A DNA stretch of 64,000 nt from Halomonas sp. (GTDB lineage: Bacteria; Pseudomonadota; Gammaproteobacteria; Pseudomonadales; Halomonadaceae). The stretch spans positions 1 through 64,000 of the forward strand of contig NZ_JAJUFQ010000015.1 of the NCBI RefSeq assembly GCF_029263665.1. The letters are read 5' to 3'. Position numbers and translations under genes: made by a program. Below the pieces are notes generated by a model. The model made no database searches. It was not told where the DNA came from and worked only from the letters and a program-made list of their open reading frames with translations. Below, piece by piece: positions 9,702 to 16,968 of the stretch (positions within the stretch are counted from its first letter, which is position 1; each line of letters starts with the position of its first letter).

Positions 9702-9719
9702 AATGGGAACGTTCCCATT
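9702..9719. promoter_or_regulatory. perfect palindromic operator, LacI-family type
   Basis: AATGGGAACGTTCCCATT is an 18-bp perfect palindrome with a central CG, the typical form of LacI-family operators. It lies 62 bases before the start of the LacI-type regulator gene, which suggests autoregulation and control of the following kinase and dehydrogenase genes. Confidence 0.7.
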
Positions 9720-9752
9720 GGACATATTCTCATCTCCGCCACTGCCATCAGC

Positions 9753-9779
9753 AGTGATCAGACAGTAGTGATCAGACAG
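9753..9779 (+). repeat. 13-bp direct repeat abutting the regulator start
   Basis: AGTGATCAGACAG occurs twice (9753-9765 and 9767-9779) with one base between. The second copy ends one base before the ATG of the regulator and occupies the place of the ribosome binding site, of which no good example is visible. Confidence 0.75.
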
Positions 9780-9780
9780 C

Positions 9781-10803
9781 ATGCCTCAGCCACCAAGACG
9801 CGCCACGATTCTCGAAGTCGCCCGTGAAGCCGGCGTTTCCAAGACCAGTGTGTCTCGTTATTACAGCGGGGAAAGAGAGCGGCTGTCGGAAACCATGCGT
9901 GAGCGCATCGTCTCAGCAGCCGTGCGCCTGGGCTACCAACCCAACCCGATGGCACGAGGCCTGAAAGGTGGGCCATCCGGGCTGGTCGGCATGCTGGTCG
10001 CAGATATCCGCAATCCGTTTTCGGTTGCCATCATGCATGGTGTTGAACAGGCCTGCCGCCGGGCTGGGCTGTCGTTGATGGTATGCAACAGCGACAACGA
10101 CCTCGATCAGGAAAAAGCCCAGCTCGCCCTGCTGTCTTCCTATCGCATTGAAGGTCTGGTGGTGAATGCTGCAGGACGTCACAGCGAAGCACTACACTCC
10201 CTTGCCCAGGGCGGTACTCCACTGGTGCTGCTGGATCGTACCCTGAATGATGTCAATGCCGACCAGGTCGGTTTGGATAACGCTGCAGCAGTAGATATGG
10301 CGCTCGATCACCTGATCGAGCGAGGATACGGCCGAGTGCTGTTCATTACAGAGCCTCCGGCACTGGCCAGTTCCCGTCAGGCCAGGCTTGAACGCTTCCA
10401 GGCTCGCTGTGCAACACTGAAGTTGCCGGCCGACACTCTGATCGCCGAGGTCACAACCCCCCAGCATATCGAACAGGCACTGGATGAGTTTCAGCGCACC
10501 CGAGGCCCTCGCCCCGCCATTCTGTGTGCCAATGGCCAGATCACCCAGGCCGTTGTCCGCTGTGTGAAAGTGCTGGGTCTCGCTGTGGGGGAGATCGGCC
10601 TCCTCGGGATTGATGAACTGGACTGGTGTGACCTTACCGATCCCGGCATCACCACTCTGGCCCAGCCGACCGATGCCATCGGCAAGGCGGCCATAGACTG
10701 TCTTCGACAACGCCAGACAGGTAGCGACGCTTTGCCCAGAAGCCTACTTTTCTTGCCTCGACTCATTGCTCGGGGTTCGACCCAACCACCATTGCCTTCT
10801 TGA
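9781..10803 (+). CDS. LacI-family regulator, PtxS-like
   Basis: A 340-residue repressor. The N-terminal helix-turn-helix (ATILEVAREAGVSKTSVSRY, 8-27) and LacI hinge (NPMARGL near 55-61) are followed by a periplasmic-binding-protein-like sensor domain. Length and gene context (followed by a PfkB sugar kinase and a 2-hydroxyacid dehydrogenase) match PtxS, the 2-ketogluconate-responsive repressor of the Pseudomonas kgu operon. The perfect palindrome 62 bases upstream is its probable operator. The ATG is immediately preceded by a tandem repeat and has no obvious ribosome site. Family certain; the effector is inferred from neighbours. Confidence 0.85.
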   Translation: MPQPPRRATILEVAREAGVSKTSVSRYYSGERERLSETMRERIVSAAVRLGYQPNPMARGLKGGPSGLVGMLVADIRNPFSVAIMHGVEQACRRAGLSLMVCNSDNDLDQEKAQLALLSSYRIEGLVVNAAGRHSEALHSLAQGGTPLVLLDRTLNDVNADQVGLDNAAAVDMALDHLIERGYGRVLFITEPPALASSRQARLERFQARCATLKLPADTLIAEVTTPQHIEQALDEFQRTRGPRPAILCANGQITQAVVRCVKVLGLAVGEIGLLGIDELDWCDLTDPGITTLAQPTDAIGKAAIDCLRQRQTGSDALPRSLLFLPRLIARGSTQPPLPS

Positions 10804-10828
10804 TGTGCAGTCACTTTTTCAGGACACC

Positions 10829-11806
10829 ATGATGACCAACTCCATTTCCCCTGAGATTCTTTCATTTGGCGAAGCCATGGCCCTGTTTGTTGCTGATGAG
10901 CCTGGCGATCTGGCCGCGGTCGAAAGCTTTTCACGCGGTATCGCCGGTGCCGACACCAATGTTGCCATCGGCCTGTCACGCCTGGGCTTTCATGTCGGCT
11001 GGTTGAGCCGAGTGGGTAATGACAGTTTCGGTCGCTATCTGCGAGCCAAGCTGGAAGCCGAAGCACTCGACTGCCACCATCTGATTATCGACCCGGACCA
11101 TGCTACCGGCCTGGTCTTCAAGGAGCGCGCCCTGGATGGTGCCGACCCAAAAGTCGAGTACTTGCGCAAGAACAGTGCTGCAAGTCACTTGAGCGCTGCC
11201 GATGCTGCCAACATCGACTTCTCGGCCCTGCGCCATCTGCATGCTACAGGAATTCCCCCGGCGGTATCTGCCAGTTGCCGTGAACTGTCCTGGCACCTGC
11301 TCAAGACCGCCCGTCAACATGACGCCAGCGTATCCTTTGACCCCAACCTGCGCCCTAGCCTCTGGTCCAGCGAACAGGAAATGCGGGACACCCTCAATGC
11401 CATGGCGGCCCACGCCAACTGGGTGCTGCCGGGACTCGCCGAGGGTCGCCTGCTGACCGGCCAGCAAAGCGCCCATGACATTGCCGGCTTCTACCTGGAC
11501 CAGGGAGCCGAAGCCGTGGTGATCAAGCTGGGGCCTGAAGGCAGTTATTACCGAGGCATCCTGGCGGGTCATGAAGAGGAGTTCACCGTCGCCGGAGTTC
11601 CTGTGCAGGAAGTGGTCGACACCGTCGGTGCCGGAGACGCCTTCGCCGTTGGCTTTGTCAGCGCCATACTCGACGGACTTTCTCCTCGCCAGGCCTTGCG
11701 CCGAGCCAACATCACCGGTGCCGAAGCGGTACAGGTCATCGGGGACATGGAAGGTCTCCCCGACCGCAAGCGCCTGGCAGCACTCGAAGCTGCGGTAAAG
11801 GTGTGA
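10829..11806 (+). CDS. kguK: PfkB-family sugar-acid kinase (2-ketogluconate/KDG kinase)
   Basis: A 325-residue carbohydrate kinase of the ribokinase/PfkB family. The N-terminal LSFGEAMALF and the glycine pair of GIAGADTNVAIGLSRLG (38-54) bind substrate; DTVGAGDAF (264-272) provides the anion hole and catalytic Asp270. The nearest known functions are 2-keto-3-deoxygluconate kinase (KdgK) and 2-ketogluconate kinase (KguK). The adjacent LacI-type regulator and D-2-hydroxyacid dehydrogenase favour KguK, which makes 2-keto-6-phosphogluconate. Two ATG codons are adjacent; the second (10832) is better spaced from AGGA. A longer frame from 10766 would overlap the regulator and is rejected. Substrate remains an inference. 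Confidence 0.75.
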   Translation: MMTNSISPEILSFGEAMALFVADEPGDLAAVESFSRGIAGADTNVAIGLSRLGFHVGWLSRVGNDSFGRYLRAKLEAEALDCHHLIIDPDHATGLVFKERALDGADPKVEYLRKNSAASHLSAADAANIDFSALRHLHATGIPPAVSASCRELSWHLLKTARQHDASVSFDPNLRPSLWSSEQEMRDTLNAMAAHANWVLPGLAEGRLLTGQQSAHDIAGFYLDQGAEAVVIKLGPEGSYYRGILAGHEEEFTVAGVPVQEVVDTVGAGDAFAVGFVSAILDGLSPRQALRRANITGAEAVQVIGDMEGLPDRKRLAALEAAVKV

Positions 11807-11815
11807 TACAACCTC

Positions 11816-11843
11816 AATATAATATGTATTACATATATTATAT
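11816..11843. promoter_or_regulatory. AT-rich imperfect palindrome between kguK and kguD
   Basis: An almost pure A/T inverted repeat (left arm ATAATATGT, right arm ACATATATTAT) follows the kinase gene by ten bases. It stands out from its GC-rich surroundings. It could hold a promoter or a nucleoid-protein site, or act as an mRNA hairpin. Confidence 0.4.
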
Positions 11844-11906
11844 CAGCTCTTGGTTCCCGAAGGCGCCAAGGGCCTGACCAGCCCTCCATATCATTCAGGA
11901 GTCGTC

Positions 11907-12890
11907 ATGACCAAACGCATTCTGGTGTTTCGTGAACTCAGCGACGAACAACTGGCTTCATTACGCCAGGATTTCAGCGTGGATTATCTGCCTGATACCC
12001 AAAGTGCCGACGAGCCGGCCTTTATCGAGGCCCTGAGTCAGGCACATGGTCTGGTCGGCGCCAGTCTCGGAATCACGCCAGAATTGCTGGATCAAGCACC
12101 GAACCTGGAAGCCATCGCCAGTATTTCCGTCGGCTACGACAACTACCCGGTGGATGAATTGACCCGCCGCGGTATCCTGCTATGCAACACTCCGGATGTA
12201 CTCACCGAGACAACCGCTGATACAGGGTTCCTGCTGATCATGTGCACCGCGCGCCGGGCCATGGAACTGGCCGAACTGATCAAGCAAGGCAACTGGACCA
12301 GCAATATCGGCCGCGACCTGTTCGGCACGGATGTACACGGCAAGACCTTGGGCATGATCGGCCTGGGCCGTATTGGTGCCGCCATTGCCCGCCGCGGCGC
12401 CCTGGGTTTCGGCATGAACGTCCTGTACACCAAAGCGTCTCCCAAACCTGAACTGGAAAGGGAACTGGGCGCTCGCCGACTGGAAATGAATGAGCTGCTG
12501 GCCGAGGCGGATATTGTCTGTGTCACCGTGCCATTGACAGCCGAGACCGAAAAGCTTTTCGGTGCACGCGAATTCTCTCGGATGAAGCCTGGCGCTATCT
12601 TCGTCAACATTGGTCGCGGCAAGGTGGTTGATGAAGCCGCCATGATCCAGGCACTGGAAGACGGCACACTACATGCCGCCGGTCTGGATGTGTTCGAGCG
12701 GGAGCCTCTACCAATAGACTCCCCCTTGAGTGGCATGAAAAATGTGGTGGCACTGCCACATATCGGTTCTGCCACTCACGAGACTCGCGACGCCATGGCC
12801 CAGCGTGCAGTGGACAATATCCGCCTCGCCCTCGACGGCAAGCGCCCCATCAGCCCGGTCAATGACCAGATACTGGCGGAACGGACCTGA
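11907..12890 (+). CDS. kguD: D-2-hydroxyacid dehydrogenase, 2-keto-(6-phospho)gluconate reductase type
   Basis: A 327-residue NAD(P)H-dependent reductase of the D-isomer-specific 2-hydroxyacid dehydrogenase family. The dinucleotide motif GLGRIG (152-157) and the catalytic set Arg237 (NIGRGKVVD), Glu266 (DVFEREP) and His285 (LPHIGSAT) are intact. Length and context match KguD, which reduces 2-keto-6-phosphogluconate to 6-phosphogluconate, and also the related GhrB/TkrA reductases. AGGAG lies seven bases before the chosen ATG; a longer frame from 11850 has no ribosome site. Together with the kinase it would feed 2-ketogluconate into the Entner-Doudoroff or pentose phosphate routes. The kguE and kguT genes of Pseudomonas are not present here. 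Confidence 0.8.
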   Translation: MTKRILVFRELSDEQLASLRQDFSVDYLPDTQSADEPAFIEALSQAHGLVGASLGITPELLDQAPNLEAIASISVGYDNYPVDELTRRGILLCNTPDVLTETTADTGFLLIMCTARRAMELAELIKQGNWTSNIGRDLFGTDVHGKTLGMIGLGRIGAAIARRGALGFGMNVLYTKASPKPELERELGARRLEMNELLAEADIVCVTVPLTAETEKLFGAREFSRMKPGAIFVNIGRGKVVDEAAMIQALEDGTLHAAGLDVFEREPLPIDSPLSGMKNVVALPHIGSATHETRDAMAQRAVDNIRLALDGKRPISPVNDQILAERT

Positions 12891-12925
12891 CAGCAACGAC
12901 TTGGCGTGATGGCTGACACCATGTG

Positions 12926-13663
12926 TCATGCCGTGTCCCCGAACACTCTGGCAAAAAGGTGCTTTTCCGAGCCTCGTGCCGGAACATATAACGCAGCAGG
13001 GCGGCCTCGGCCGCCTTCTGGAGGCGCCTCCCCCGCCTCTTCAAGAATCTTGGCATTGAGAATACGGCGGCGGAACGATTTCTTTTCCAGTTGAGTATCC
13101 ATCAACAGCTCGAAGGCATTCTGTAACTGGGTCAATGTGAATGGGCGCTTCAGCACATGCACAGGCAACACCGTATAGGCGGTCTTGTTCTTCAATCGGT
13201 CCCGGGCGGCTTCGATCAATGCAGCATGATCAAAGGCCATCGCCAACTCATCAATCCACTGCACAGGCCACCAACGTGCATCGGTGACACTTTCCATGAA
13301 CTCCGCCGCCGGCGCCCATGGGATCAGTGCCATGTACAGCACCGTGACCGACCAGCCCCGGGGGTCACGGGCGTCATTGCCCAGGCTGCACACCTGCTCC
13401 AGGAGAGGCGCATCGACGCCGGTCTTGTCCTTCAACTTGCGCCGGGCCGTGGCGTGCAGATCCGCATCGCTACCCATATTGATGAACCCGCCGGGCAATG
13501 CCCACCGCCCCTTGCAGGGAAACTCCCCCCGCTGCACCAGAAGTACCTTCAGCTGTGCCTCATGCAAGGTAAAAATAGCCACATCGACACTGATCAAAGG
13601 GCCGCTGTAGTGGCGGCTATCATAGTGTTCGAGAAACTCAGCTTCAGACTGCCAGGAAGACAT
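12926..13663 (-). CDS. nrtR: NrtR, Nudix-related transcriptional regulator of NAD metabolism
   Basis: A 245-residue protein with a Nudix-like domain (WALPGGF near 56-62) followed by a winged-helix C-terminal domain (TLTQLQNAFELLMD, then KKSFRRRIL). The Nudix box is degenerate: the expected REUXEEXGU reads RKLKDKTGV, lacking the metal-binding glutamates, as in NrtR repressors that sense ADP-ribose rather than hydrolyse it. It is divergent from nadM and nadV, the classic NrtR targets. The ATG at 13661-13663 is chosen; an upstream TTG two codons earlier is possible. A near-palindromic sequence 21 bases upstream, repeated before nadV, is its likely operator. Confidence 0.88.
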   Translation of the reverse strand: MSSWQSEAEFLEHYDSRHYSGPLISVDVAIFTLHEAQLKVLLVQRGEFPCKGRWALPGGFINMGSDADLHATARRKLKDKTGVDAPLLEQVCSLGNDARDPRGWSVTVLYMALIPWAPAAEFMESVTDARWWPVQWIDELAMAFDHAALIEAARDRLKNKTAYTVLPVHVLKRPFTLTQLQNAFELLMDTQLEKKSFRRRILNAKILEEAGEAPPEGGRGRPAALYVPARGSEKHLFARVFGDTA

Positions 13664-13683
13664 GGACAAGGGCCTTGATTAAT

Positions 13684-13703
13684 TAGTGGCTATAGGCCAA
13701 TAA
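13684..13703. promoter_or_regulatory. candidate NrtR operator 1
   Basis: TAGTGGCTATAGGCCAATAA, partly palindromic around TGGCTATAGGCCA, lies between divergent nrtR and nadM. The same 20 bases recur with a single change, in inverse orientation, in front of nadV at 14468-14487. Confidence 0.7.
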
Positions 13704-13735
13704 TAGATCGTACTCGATATCCTGGCAACCAGGTT

Positions 13736-13809
13736 TTGATAGCAAGAGACCTGATACTAGGGTTCTGATAGCTAGGGTTCTAATAACTAGAGCCCTGATA
13801 ACTGAGCCG
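13736..13809 (+). repeat. 15-bp degenerate iterons upstream of nadM
   Basis: Five imperfect copies in a row: TTGATAGCAAGAGAC, CTGATACTAGGGTT (one base short), CTGATAGCTAGGGTT, CTAATAACTAGAGCC and CTGATAACTGAGCCG. They fill the space between operator 1 and the nadM ribosome site (AAGGAG at 13817). Confidence 0.8.
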
Positions 13810-13829
13810 CTCTACAAGGAGCCTGAGTC

Positions 13830-14462
13830 ATGTCGCGCAACTTCGACTTTGCGGTTTTCATCGGTCGCTTTCAGCCCTTTCACAACGGTCACCTGCATGG
13901 ACTGTCCAACGCACTGCATCAAGCCGATCGAGTCATCCTGCTGCTCGGATCTGCCTGGCAGCCACGCAGTCTGCACAACCCCTGGACCCATCAAGAGCGG
14001 GAAAACATGGTGCGAGCCTGTCTGTCCGAGCATGACAACCAGCGATTGTCATGCCTGCCGCTGGAAGACGTGCCGGAAAGTGACGATATCTGGGTGCAGA
14101 CGGTCAATGCCATCGTGGCAAACTTGAGTGCTGCCTGCTCTGCCCCCCGCATTACCCTGGTTGGGCATCACAAGGATGCCACTGGGTTCTACCTTGACCT
14201 GTTCCCGCAGTGGGCTCGCCTGAATCTGGAGAACCATCTCTCCATCAGCGCCACTCCCATTCGCATGAGTTACTTCAGTGCCTCGACACATGACGCGGCA
14301 AAGGCTGCGGTAAAGGCCCTGAACACGAAAGACATGCTGCCGGGTCCGGTAGCGGACTGGTTGCGGGATTTTGTCGATAGCCATGACTTTTCCCGCCTGC
14401 ACCATGAGGCAATGATGCAAGCCATTGAGTCATCACGAACAGCAGACGTGAAAATTTTTTGA
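13830..14462 (+). CDS. nadM: nicotinamide-nucleotide adenylyltransferase, NadM type
   Basis: Joins NMN and ATP to give NAD. The 210-residue protein has the nucleotidyltransferase motif GRFQPFHNGH (12-21), LGHHKD-like VGHHKDATGFY near 109, and ISATPIR near 147 in place of the usual ISxTxxR phosphate site. It resembles the N-terminal half of bifunctional NMNAT/Nudix enzymes, but the C-terminal Nudix domain is absent. AAGGAGCC stands ahead of the ATG. With nadV downstream it forms the two-step nicotinamide salvage route, regulated by the divergent nrtR. The gene ends five bases before candidate operator 2. Confidence 0.88.
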   Translation: MSRNFDFAVFIGRFQPFHNGHLHGLSNALHQADRVILLLGSAWQPRSLHNPWTHQERENMVRACLSEHDNQRLSCLPLEDVPESDDIWVQTVNAIVANLSAACSAPRITLVGHHKDATGFYLDLFPQWARLNLENHLSISATPIRMSYFSASTHDAAKAAVKALNTKDMLPGPVADWLRDFVDSHDFSRLHHEAMMQAIESSRTADVKIF

Positions 14463-14467
14463 TTTAT

Positions 14468-14487
14468 TTATTGGCCCATAGCCACTA
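14468..14487. promoter_or_regulatory. candidate NrtR operator 2, before nadV
   Basis: The complement reads TAGTGGCTATGGGCCAATAA, matching operator 1 at 19 of 20 positions in inverse orientation. It lies between nadM and nadV, suggesting that nadV also has its own NrtR-controlled promoter. Confidence 0.7.
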
Positions 14488-14583
14488 TATTGAATGACAA
14501 GCGGTGGGAACCACTGCTTCAACCAGCAAGCATGAACGATGGATAGACCAATGCTCATGCTCAATGACCGGAGGAGCTCCGTC

Positions 14584-15963
14584 ATGCGCAACCTGATCCT
14601 CAATACGGATTCCTACAAGACCTCTCATTTTCTGCAATATCCACCTGGCGCCGAATACGTCTCCAGCTACATCGAGTCCCGCGGTGGTGTCTACCCGGCA
14701 ACCCTGTTCTTCGGCTTGCAGGCCTTTCTCAAGGAATACCTCAGCCGGCCTATCGATATCGTCGATATCGAAGAAGCCGAATCGGTATGCCTGGCCCATG
14801 GCGTACCCTTCAACCGCTCTGGCTGGGAATACATTCTGAGAACCCATCAGGGTTACCTGCCCATCGAGATCGAGGCCGTTCCGGAAGGCACCTTGCTGCC
14901 AACCGGCAATGTGATGGTGCAGGTCATCAACACCGATCCCCAATGTGCCTGGTTGACCAGTTATGTGGAAACCGCGCTGTTACGTGCCGTGTGGTACCCC
15001 ACCACAGTGGCCACGGTGTCACGCCTGTGCCGCGACACCATTCAGCGCTACCTGCAGGAAACCGCCGACACCACCGATGGCCTGTCCTTCAAGCTGCACG
15101 ACTTCGGTTCCCGCGGCGTCAGTTCCGAGGAAAGCGCCGCCTTGGGTGGCGCGGCCCACCTGGTCAATTTCATGGGTACCGATACCCTGTCCGGCATTCT
15201 CGCTGCGCGTCGCTATTACTCAGCCGACATGGCCGGCTTCTCGATTCCTGCCGCTGAACACAGCACCATCACCAGTTGGGGGCAGGAAGGCGAGACCGAC
15301 GCTTACGCCAACATGCTGGACCAATTCTCCGGAGACGGTCGCATCGTTGCAGTGGTGAGCGACTCCTGGGACTTGTGGCATGCGATCGACGATATCTGGG
15401 GCGGAGAACTCAAGGCACGCGTTGAACAATCCGGCGGCACCCTGGTGGTACGCCCCGATTCGGGCGAGCCGACCGAGGTAGTGCCAGAGGCCATCGAGCG
15501 TCTGATGACGCATTTCGGTTACCGGGTCAACAGCAAGGGCTATCGCGTACTACCTGACTGCATACGCCTGATTCAGGGAGACGGTGTCGATGCCGAATCC
15601 ATCGAGGCTATCCTCGCCATCATGAAGCAGCGCGAACTGAGCGCCGACAACATCGCGTTTGGCATGGGAGGCGCCCTGCTGCAGAAGCTCAATCGCGATA
15701 CCCAGAAATTTGCCATGAAAGCCTCGGCTATCTGTATCAACGGCCAATGGCATGATGTCTACAAGGATCCTGTCACCGATCCGGGCAAACGCTCCAAGCG
15801 TGGACGATTGGCCCTGATCCATGATGATATCCAAGGTTATCAGACCATACGCGCTGACGAGCTCGGCACGCGCGCCAATCAGTTGATGACCGTATTCCGC
15901 AACGGCAAGATCCTGAAGGAATGGACTTTCGAGGAAGTACGCCAGCGGGCCACACAAGGTTGA
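14584..15963 (+). CDS. nadV: nicotinamide phosphoribosyltransferase
   Basis: Converts nicotinamide and PRPP to NMN, the first step of salvage by the NadV-NadM route. The 459-residue protein shows NTDSYKTSH near the N-terminus, EHSTITSWG near residue 222 (the active-site histidine region of human NAMPT), VVRPDSGEPTEV near 290 (PRPP phosphate site) and the GGALLQK segment near 364. GGAGGAG lies eight bases before the chosen ATG; a longer frame from 14539 has no ribosome site. An NrtR-like operator precedes it. Identification is firm. Confidence 0.93.
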   Translation: MRNLILNTDSYKTSHFLQYPPGAEYVSSYIESRGGVYPATLFFGLQAFLKEYLSRPIDIVDIEEAESVCLAHGVPFNRSGWEYILRTHQGYLPIEIEAVPEGTLLPTGNVMVQVINTDPQCAWLTSYVETALLRAVWYPTTVATVSRLCRDTIQRYLQETADTTDGLSFKLHDFGSRGVSSEESAALGGAAHLVNFMGTDTLSGILAARRYYSADMAGFSIPAAEHSTITSWGQEGETDAYANMLDQFSGDGRIVAVVSDSWDLWHAIDDIWGGELKARVEQSGGTLVVRPDSGEPTEVVPEAIERLMTHFGYRVNSKGYRVLPDCIRLIQGDGVDAESIEAILAIMKQRELSADNIAFGMGGALLQKLNRDTQKFAMKASAICINGQWHDVYKDPVTDPGKRSKRGRLALIHDDIQGYQTIRADELGTRANQLMTVFRNGKILKEWTFEEVRQRATQG

Positions 15964-16151
15964 TCAGACAGGAGATGCCTCACATTCGCTGTCTTCCATT
16001 TCCTGCACGGAGGAAGTGAAGGTACGAGCGTCGGACAAGGGCGTCATCCAGCGAAGTTTCCGGGCCACCGCCCCAGGATACCAATCTCCGGTACACTGGG
16101 GCGGTGCTTTGTGTTGCATATGCTTTCCATCCAGCCATCATCGAGGTATCC

Positions 16152-16850
16152 ATGCCCGAGCCCATCGCACCGCTGTGTCTGCTGTTCGATTCAGACGGCA
16201 CCCTGGTTGATAGCGAGATTCTGCTGGCCGAAGTCATGGCCGAGACACTCCCACCTTTCGGCCTGCCTTTTTCAGCGACGCAGTATATGGAAGAGTTCCG
16301 AGGGATACGTTTCCTCGACATCGTGCAGACACTGGAGAAACGCTTCACCCTCCTGGATGAGACACAGCGTGAGCAGCTCGAGCAGAATATGCGGGAACGC
16401 ATGGCCGAACGCATGATCGCAGAACTGAAGCCGATTGCCGGGATGCCGCAGGCACTTGATCAGTTGCGCACATTTCCCAAGGCAGTGGCATCCAATGGCC
16501 CCCTGGCCAAGATTCGCTGTGCCATGCAGGCCAGTGGCCTGGCCGAGCACTTTGGCGAACACCTTTTCAGTGCCTATGAGTTCAAGGTATGGAAGCCTGA
16601 TCCAGGGCTGTACCTGGCCGCTGCCGAAGCGATGGGATACCCACCTGAACATTGTGTTGTCATCGATGATGCTGCCGTAGGTGTCCAGGCAGGGCTGGAC
16701 GCAGGCATGCAGGTCGTGCACCTCAATCACTTCCCGGATACGGAAAGCACGCCACCGAGGGCGATCAGCATTACACACGCTGACCAGTTAGCTGACATTA
16801 TCAATGAGATAGCGACTACCACTGTGCCCTGCCAGTTATCGCCCCAGTAA
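16152..16850 (+). CDS. HAD-family phosphatase, YieH-like (paralogue 2)
   Basis: A 232-residue HAD hydrolase, clearly paralogous to the protein at 8854-9540. Motif I is FDSDGTLVDSE, motif II ASNGP, the lysine motif WKPDP, and motif III VIDDAAVGVQAG. Both paralogues share the VHLNxFPD ending. The ATG is preceded by GAGG at good spacing; an upstream start at 16104 is unlikely. It follows nadV by about 190 bases on the same strand, so a role in removing phosphate from a nucleotide or sugar phosphate around NAD salvage is possible, but the nearest known activity is 6-phosphogluconate phosphatase. Substrate unknown. Confidence 0.78.
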   Translation: MPEPIAPLCLLFDSDGTLVDSEILLAEVMAETLPPFGLPFSATQYMEEFRGIRFLDIVQTLEKRFTLLDETQREQLEQNMRERMAERMIAELKPIAGMPQALDQLRTFPKAVASNGPLAKIRCAMQASGLAEHFGEHLFSAYEFKVWKPDPGLYLAAAEAMGYPPEHCVVIDDAAVGVQAGLDAGMQVVHLNHFPDTESTPPRAISITHADQLADIINEIATTTVPCQLSPQ

Positions 16851-16968
16851 TGTCATTTTCGCTGGCTATACTAAAGTCCCCTGCTAGATCAAGTTTGCGG
16901 GATTGTGGCACTGCACCATTGTCCCTATGCTGGGGGAATTGTCCGTTAACGTGTCAGGAGACTACTCC

